Source: Tridacna crocea
Lineage: Eukaryota > Mollusca > Bivalvia > Cardiida > Cardiidae
Direction: 5' to 3'
DNA: 64,000 nt
Assembly (NCBI GenBank): GCA_943736015.1
Contig: OX031068.1
Location: forward strand, 28,528,296 to 28,592,295
The notes beneath the pieces are model-generated. The model searched no databases. It was not told the origin of the DNA and saw only the letters and a list, made by a program, of their open reading frames with translations. Shown one piece after another: positions 58,380 through 64,000 of the stretch (its first letter is position 1; every line of letters starts with the position of its first letter). The position numbers and the translations under genes were made by a program.

Positions 58380-58565
58380 TTTTCTGCCTTCCCTAGTCAG
58401 TTGGTGCTGTTGGTAGCAGGAATTGAAACCAGGGGATTGCTGATTCCAATTCCCAGCTCAAAGAATTTCTTTCTGAAGATTGATGATAGTTATTATAACA
58501 GAATGAATTCCTCTCTCACTGCTGATCATTGTTTTGATGCTGGTCACTCGAGAAAACAGGCAAGT
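58380..58565. repeat. SINE-like repeat
   Basis: GGAATTGAAACCAGGGGATTG and CTTTCTGAAGATTGATGATA, as in 8265-8510 and 58790-58890. Confidence 0.5.
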
Positions 58566-58591
58566 TTTCTACACTTTTTATCAGGTCAGTA

Positions 58592-58781
58592 GCATATCTA
58601 GGAATTGTAGAATGTTCTTTGTCTTATTCTTGAAGATTTTCTAATTGTGAATGCAATAGAACTTCTGATTGGCTAAACCAAATGGCTTAGCCAATCAGAA
58701 GTTCTGTTACTTTCACATTGACGAAATTCTGAAGAATTAGACCAAGGCTGTTCTATGAATGGTTGGTGAATACAGACCCAG
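58592..58781. repeat. ACCAACCATTC palindromic repeat, complete
   Basis: Central hairpin AACTTCTGATTGGCTAAACC / GGCTTAGCCAATCAGAAGTT; right end GGTTGGTGAATACAGACCCAG. Its left end is diverged. Confidence 0.82.
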
Positions 58782-58789
58782 TAGGTTGT

Positions 58790-59440
58790 TGGTTACGATT
58801 CTGGGAGAATTTCTTTCTGTGGATTGATGATAGTTAATTTAATAGATTTCCTGAAGGTATATTGCAGTTGGTAGCATATAGGAATTGAAGCCAAGAGGTT
58901 TTTGGATACAGTTCCATGGGCGGATCCAGAGGGGGACCTGGTGTCCAGATCCCCCCTCTCCCCGGGAATTTTGGCAAAAATGTGGTTATCAGATTAGTGA
59001 AATGGTACTGGTTTGATATTGCACAGCATTTATGTAAAATACAGTCATAAATTTGAAAAAAAAAGGTTCCTCATGTTTAGAACTGGAAACGTTGACTTTT
59101 ATTGTAAACAGCTTGTTTAAATACATTTGTAAACTAATAAAGCTATATGCTGAAAGTTTACTTGAAGTTTTAATAACAAGCGAAGCTCTTTTGCTGTAAC
59201 ATTGTTCTAGATTTTTAAAGATAAAATTCTGACTTCGTTCAGGGTTCGCTCTTTAGTCTAACTCTAAATAAGGATGACTAAAAATTGAGTCATTCATTAT
59301 AGGGCTTACTATTCCTTCGTCATGCATGAACCGTTTTTTTTTTCCGTGGAAAACATTGAGTCGAAGAAATCAGTACTGTTTTTTTACTGTTTTTTACTGT
59401 TTTTTTTACTGTTTCAAAATACCATTTTCAGGGAAAGCCG
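58790..59440. other. SINE-like remnants and unassigned sequence
   Basis: 58790-58920 is SINE-like. 58918-58980 holds GGGCGGATCCAGAGGGGG, a phrase seen in dispersed DNA transposons. (T)nACTG repeats at 59375-59415. Confidence 0.4.
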
Positions 59441-59690
59441 GATTTAATGATCTGTAAAAAGGGGGCTTACACAAGCATACACAAACACTATCGACCATCA
59501 ACGCAAGCTAACCTTGATCAAAACTCTTTGCTAGATCTATTTTTCAACATTCTGCATGTCAAAGGACCAGTATGTATGCATTTTGATTCAGTCAGTTATC
59601 ACACAATTTGGATGTATAATTACGTGATGACTTGCTTGGTATCATGCATCACAGGGATGCATTAAACTCTTTTTACCTCAACGTGGCTCA
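59440..59690. repeat. Relative of the CAGGCTGAC repeat
   Basis: AAAGGACCAGTATGTATGCA and GATGACTTGCTTGGTATCATG, GGATGCATTAAACTC flanks as in 8940-9230; palindrome lost. Confidence 0.45.
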
Positions 59691-59936
59691 AATATATTTA
59701 CATGTATTTAATGTTACGAAAGCTTGTTGATAATTATATAAGTCTAAAAGTTTGGCTTTTTTTGCCACAAGTTGGATATCTATCCGATAACTCGGCAATT
59801 TTTCTTCCTATGATTGATGATAGTCTAGATTGGGTCTTTGCGACAGACTCTTTCATTCCAGTTTCTGCACTGATCACCTTTTCAACGGTGGACGTGTAGG
59901 TAAGCAGATGGGATAAAAAAGAAAATTAATCATTTT

Positions 59937-60488
59937 AAAGGTGGGTATTTAGAATTGTCACATCACACCAAATTAAAAAATATACATGTCACTGAAATTT
60001 ATATGAAAAAACAATACAAATCATCAGTAATTAAGAATCATAAAATTACAAAAAAAACACTTTTTTTGGTGGTGTTCCCTTAAATGGCTGCGTAGCCACT
60101 TAAACTATTTTTAGATTTCCCGCCAAAATCAAAATAGCATTGTGGGAATGTTAAGTGACTTGCGCGTGACTTATGACTATTAACTTCCGTAACATAACAA
60201 ACATTTAATTATTTTCCATAATGTCTAAAACTTCGGATGCTATGTTTGAAGCTTTGTCTGTATATTTCCGGTATGTAAATGAGCAAGTTGCTCATGTAAA
60301 AATAGACTGTGTTTCCCTTCATTGTCGACCTGGGCTGTAGTCAATCTCTAATTCATCTAGCTGTCGGATAGTTTTCGACTACTGGGGTTTAATGAATGAA
60401 AATTATAAGGCTTTGGGAGTAAAATAATGATTTTTTTTTTTGTAATTTTTGTAAAATTTTGTCCCAAAATCTGAAGGGCCACCTTTAA
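59937..60488 (-). mobile_element. AAAGGTGG-end repeat, copy 3, complete
   Basis: Ends AAAGGTGGGTATTTAG and ATCTGAAGGGCCACCTTT. Contains GTTTTCGACTACTGGGGTTT. Inverted partner of copy 4. Confidence 0.88.
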
Positions 60489-60676
60489 ACAGCGATCTAC
60501 ACATTCGGATTTTAAACAAAGTCCGGATAAAATATGGGTAGACCTGTGAAGTTAAGAAGAAATGAAAGATTCTGGGTTTTTTTTGTTCTGTTTTTCCTTT
60601 TGTGAACTGGCCACCGTTGACTTTTAAACCAATACAGTATTTGAACAATAATATGTCTATTTCTTTCAAACTATTA

Positions 60677-61216
60677 AAGGTGGCCCTTCAGATTTTGGGA
60701 CGAAATTTTTACAAAAATACAAAAAAATTAGCCTTATACTCCCACGGCCTTTTAATTTTCATTCATAAAACCCCAGTAGTCGAAAACTATCCGACAACAA
60801 GAGAAATTAGAGATTTACTACGGCCAAGGTCAACACGGACGGGAACCACAATCTATTTTTAGATGAGCAACTTGCTCATTTACATAACGGAAATACAAAA
60901 ATGACGCTTCAAACATAGCTTTCAAAGAAGAAATTATGGAAAATAATTACACATTTGTTATGATATTGAATTTAAGTGTCATTAGTCACGTGCCAGTCAC
61001 TTTACATTCCCACAATATTTTTTTTTTATTTTTTTTTAATTTTTGGGGCGAAATCTAAAAATATCTTAGGAGACTACGTAGCCTTTTAAGGGAATACCAT
61101 CAAAAAAAATTTTGGGGGTAATTTTATGATTCTTAATTGATGATTTGTAGTGTTTTTTCAGTGGTATATATATTTTTCAATTTGGTGAGATGTGAAAATT
61201 CTAAATACCCACCTTT
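60677..61216 (+). mobile_element. AAAGGTGG-end repeat, copy 4, complete
   Basis: Ends AAAGGTGGCCCTTCAG and AATACCCACCTTT, about 540 bp. Carries the unoccupied TTAA site (60972-60975) matching the MITE insertion in copy 1. Confidence 0.9.
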
Positions 61217-61226
61217 CATTCCACAT

Positions 61227-62420
61227 AATGGGTTTCCTTGACAAATACCATTTCAGCGTTCTCAACGCTTTGATTTCTCATGCAAATGAATTTTTCGGTA
61301 GCACTCAGATATGTATTTGGAAACGGAACGTTAAATTACACTGGGTGAGGCCATCGATCGTTGAAATAATTGTTTTTGATTGATAATAAATTCACTCTTT
61401 CATAGTTTTCTATTGGCGCAATGATACAAAATTTGCCTGTATACCGATCGCTTGGCCGTGGCCTTTTTCTTTCCAAAACCAGTTCGTTCCATGGTTTGTT
61501 CATCCTATGATTGCGCGCTACTCCTTGGCATTTAAAAAACAAAAACCATTGGGTGAGGCCATCGATCGTGTAAATATTATTTTTGGCTGAAAATACTTTC
61601 ACTCGTTCAAAGTCTTCTTTTGGCGCAATGATACAAACTTTGTCTACTAATAGCTTGATCCTGGCCTTTTTCGTTCCAAAATCAGTTTGTCCCATGGCTT
61701 GTTCATCCTGTGATTGCGAGCTACTCCATTTGATTGAGCATAAATATTTACAGATCGAAATGTAATGTTGGGATTTAAATGTTAACAGCTCAAGATATTT
61801 CAAAATCATAGTTTTCGGGTACAAACTTAATTTTATTCAATATATTCACATGGTTTTTCTCTCTATCCATCACGCATTCTACTGTCAAGGGACGTTACTC
61901 CTGACTCCTTCTAATGATCAAAGGAAGACAACCAGTATTCAAATAATCTAAACTTTGTCATGAGCACTCTCCCTTCACCCCGAAATGGTGTTTATTTTTT
62001 TAGTAGGTTGACTTTTAAGCAAATATTTCAACAATATTTCTTTTTTTCTTTCAAATAATTAATTCCATACAATGGGTTCCTTGACAAATACTGCTTCAGT
62101 GTTCTCAGCGCTTTGATTTACGCAAAGTGTTTGTTATAAAAAATTTACAATAAACCGATTCTAGATCTTTGTGTAGAGCAGACAACGCATGTTGAGAGAG
62201 AGCTTTCTGTGTTCTGTTCACGTTTGCATTTTTAAAGACCTGAACGCCTACGTTGAAAGACCAGAGCATCGAATGACATTCTCCTTTTTTTGAATTTCGA
62301 AGACATAAGAACACATCATTACAAATATTAACATTCCTACCTGTTTTGGGGTTGTTTTTCAGCCGACATCTTCAGAAACGGAAGAGCAGCACATTTTCTC
62401 GTCGGAGCCATTGGCTAGAT
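61227..62420 (-). other. Coding-like patch with duplicated segments, minus strand
   Basis: An ATG exon with a donor (MAPTRKCAALPFLKMSAEKQ then PQNR, donor CAAAACAG/gtagga near 62340) is followed downstream by two pairs of duplicated, frame-conserved segments. One pair reads VARNHRMNKPW(N/D)(E/K)L(V/I)LERKRP at about 61758-61551 and 61550-61343. The other reads EN(T/A)E(A/M)VFVKE at about 62118-62072 and 61290-61227. Most differences in the first pair are conservative. Each frame is soon broken by a stop or shift, so this may be an exon cluster, a decayed gene or part of an unknown element. Confidence 0.4.
61343..61758. repeat. 208 bp tandem duplication
   Basis: GGGTGAGGCCATCGATCG starts both units, at 61343 and 61551. 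Shared later phrases are GGCGCAATGATACAAA and CAGTTTGTCCCATGGCTTG / CAGTTCGTTCCATGGTTTG. A one-base indel shifts the frame between units. Confidence 0.88.
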
Positions 62421-62561
62421 TATGTGGATCATATTCTACACAAAAGAAAGACTTTAAATGTTCATACAAATCATCAATGTCGAGGTTTTTCTACATAATC
62501 TCCATTACTTTCATATTGGTTTTTGATTTTGCTCGAAACTAATTTGGTGTCAGATTGGCTT

Positions 62562-62942
62562 AAAGGTGGGTATTTAGAATTTTCACATCTCACCAAATTA
62601 AAAAAATATATATATCATTGAAATTTATATGAAAAAACAATACAAATCATCAATAATTAAGAATCATAAAATTACCCACCAAAATTTTTTAGCCTTAAAA
62701 GGCTACGTATATATACATGTATATAGCCTCTTAAGGTATTTTCAGATTTCGCGTCGAAAATGGAAAAAAAAGCATTGTGGGAATGTAAAGTGACTGGCAC
62801 GTGGCTAATGACTCTTAAATTCCATAACATAACAAACATGTAATTATTTTCCATAATTTCTTTTTCGGACGCTATGTTTGAAGCGTCATATGTGTATTTC
62901 CGGTATGTAAATGAGCAAGTTGCTCATCTAAAGATAGACTGT
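62562..62942 (-). mobile_element. AAAGGTGG-end repeat, copy 5, truncated
   Basis: AAAGGTGGGTATTTAG left; ends at TCATCTAAAGATAGACTGTG without the second terminus. Confidence 0.8.
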
Positions 62943-62944
62943 GC

Positions 62945-63840
62945 ATAGCCAACTTTCGCGGACATGGAAAATTCGATATTGGCCAATTTTACCTGTATTT
63001 TTTTATATAGAATTATGAAGGGCCTAGGTAAATAAACGCTTATAACTTCATCAATTTTCAGAATTGAAAATTATCTCAAGTGAGTTAAGAAAATTCAATT
63101 TATTCTCTTTCAAATGAACTTAGTTGTAAAAATTTCGGAAAAGAAACTTTTGGTCCTTTTTTAACTTAAAAATTGTAGGTATGGTTTATATAGAATAAAG
63201 AGGAAAAACGTATTTTCCGAAATCAAAAACTGTAATATTTGTTTAATTTTCTTCCTTTGACTTGAAAAGTCAAAATTATCTCAAGTGGAGTCAGTTAGTT
63301 TATTCATTTCTCTTTAAAATGGTATAAGTTTGAGTCATTTAAAAAAATAAACTTTTGGTCCTTTTTACAGTTTTTTAATGCCACTATCATATTTTTTTCT
63401 TTTTCCGTGAACGTTCGGAGTATGCCGTACTTTGCCGATATTGGCCGAGTCTCACTGTTAGATAACCCTGCCGGGTATCTTTATCGTGTTACGTAATGTT
63501 TTATTGATCAACGGACCCCCTGCTATGTTTATGATATACATGTATCCACATGATTATAAACTGGAATTTATACCCGGGTTGTTTGATCATGATAGTATCC
63601 CTAAGATATTTTATTATACATGTATCTTTTTTACCTAAAAGATCAGAATTTAATACTTATGAGATTATTTCCTTTTACAATCATTAAGAGTAAGATCTGA
63701 AATAAGAAAATGCACGTCTGATGATTTTTTTTTTCAACTTTTCAACTTTTTGAAATTCATGCCGTATCAATTTGTTTTTTCTGGCGACAGCTCACAAACT
63801 CATGTTTCCTTGTTTTTTTCAAATTGGTCTTTAATCTGTC
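62945..63840. other. Unassigned sequence with a direct duplication of about 200 bp spacing
   Basis: AAAATTATCTCAAGTG .. AAACTTTTGGTCCTTTTT occurs at about 63067-63165 and 63269-63365. Short CpG-bearing phrases (TTTCGCGGACATGG; TTGCCGATATTGGCCGA) lie at both ends. No coding signal. Confidence 0.5.
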
Positions 63841-63847
63841 ATATCAT

Positions 63848-64000
63848 AAAGAAGGCCTTTGAAAACACTGAAGAAAAAGATTTCAACATTTTCTCATTTT
63901 CTTGCAATATTTTTAATCCTACAAAAGATAAGTTCCATTTTCTTCTATGTTTTAATATTTGTCTTAAGAAAATTACTTCATTTTGAACAAGTCTGAAATT
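63848..64000 (+). mobile_element. TTAA MITE, cut by window end
   Basis: AAAGAAGGCCTTTGAAAACAC to GAACAAGTCTGAAATT; dyad decayed. Confidence 0.65.

Noticed and set aside
59718-59898. Open frame on minus with EKVISAETGMKESVAKTQSR
   Set aside because: No acceptor AG at its start, and the opposite strand contains SINE-like phrases (CCTATGATTGATGATAG) seen in other repeats.
1-64000. CRISPR array suggested by many similar palindromic repeats
   Set aside because: Copies are dispersed, about 220 bp long, in both orientations and TTAA-flanked; no regular spacers. The DNA is eukaryotic.

Overview
AT-rich animal DNA that is almost certainly from a bivalve mollusc. Coding sequence is split into short GT-AG exons, most of the rest is short non-autonomous DNA transposons and SINE-like repeats, and several repeats look like ones I know from clam and mussel genomes (elements with TATACCCCC ends, elements ending in GGCCCTCTTG, CAGGCTGAC palindromes, scattered TACATGTA). 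A heterodont clam is my best guess; I cannot fix the species. I saw no prokaryotic operon, rRNA, convincing tRNA gene or CRISPR array.

Two host genes run in opposite directions. On the plus strand, five exons at 41378-52747 join in phase into a 299-residue multi-pass membrane protein from an ATG at 41406 to a stop at 52747. I do not recognise its family. On the minus strand, five well-supported exons and one tentative exon, between 36889 and 15339, are in phase with one another and encode part of a protein with a single IQ (calmodulin-binding type) motif and charged, probably coiled-coil flanks. Both ends of that gene are missing from my model. A third coding-like patch lies on the minus strand at 61.2-62.5 kb, with locally duplicated segments.

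The dominant feature is one family of roughly 215-225 bp elements, about 100 full or partial copies, covering perhaps a third of the window. Copies are flanked by TTAA, end in CCCTTTACC / GGTAAAGGG, and carry a near-perfect palindrome of about 66 bp in the middle. One copy (192-412) can be compared with an empty site in a related repeat at 60972-60975, which shows that TTAA is the duplicated target. This fits piggyBac-type MITEs. There are three subfamilies (A common; B with CCCTTTCCC ends; C with a GGTGAAATTGC core). Between subfamilies the two arms of the palindrome change together, so pairing has been kept. For subfamily A, strand + here means that the arm reading GAAGCC..TTTTGAAAACATTG lies left of the palindrome.

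Other repeats include a 1.0 kb decayed Tc1/mariner-type transposon inserted with a TA duplication into a 0.7 kb palindromic element (23636-25347); a 1.3 kb foldback element (11915-13250); a 1.4 kb TA-flanked element carrying a cysteine-rich reading frame, inserted inside a subfamily B MITE (37349-38773); a family of about 545 bp with AAAGGTGG ends (5 copies); three further palindromic families; and several tandem arrays. Nested insertions give a relative age order: the AAAGGTGG family is older than at least some TTAA MITEs, and the 1.4 kb element is younger than the MITE it interrupts.

Exons sit in small MITE-free islands, often with a MITE end 15-60 bp from a splice site. The host genes have absorbed a very heavy load of hairpin-forming DNA in their introns.
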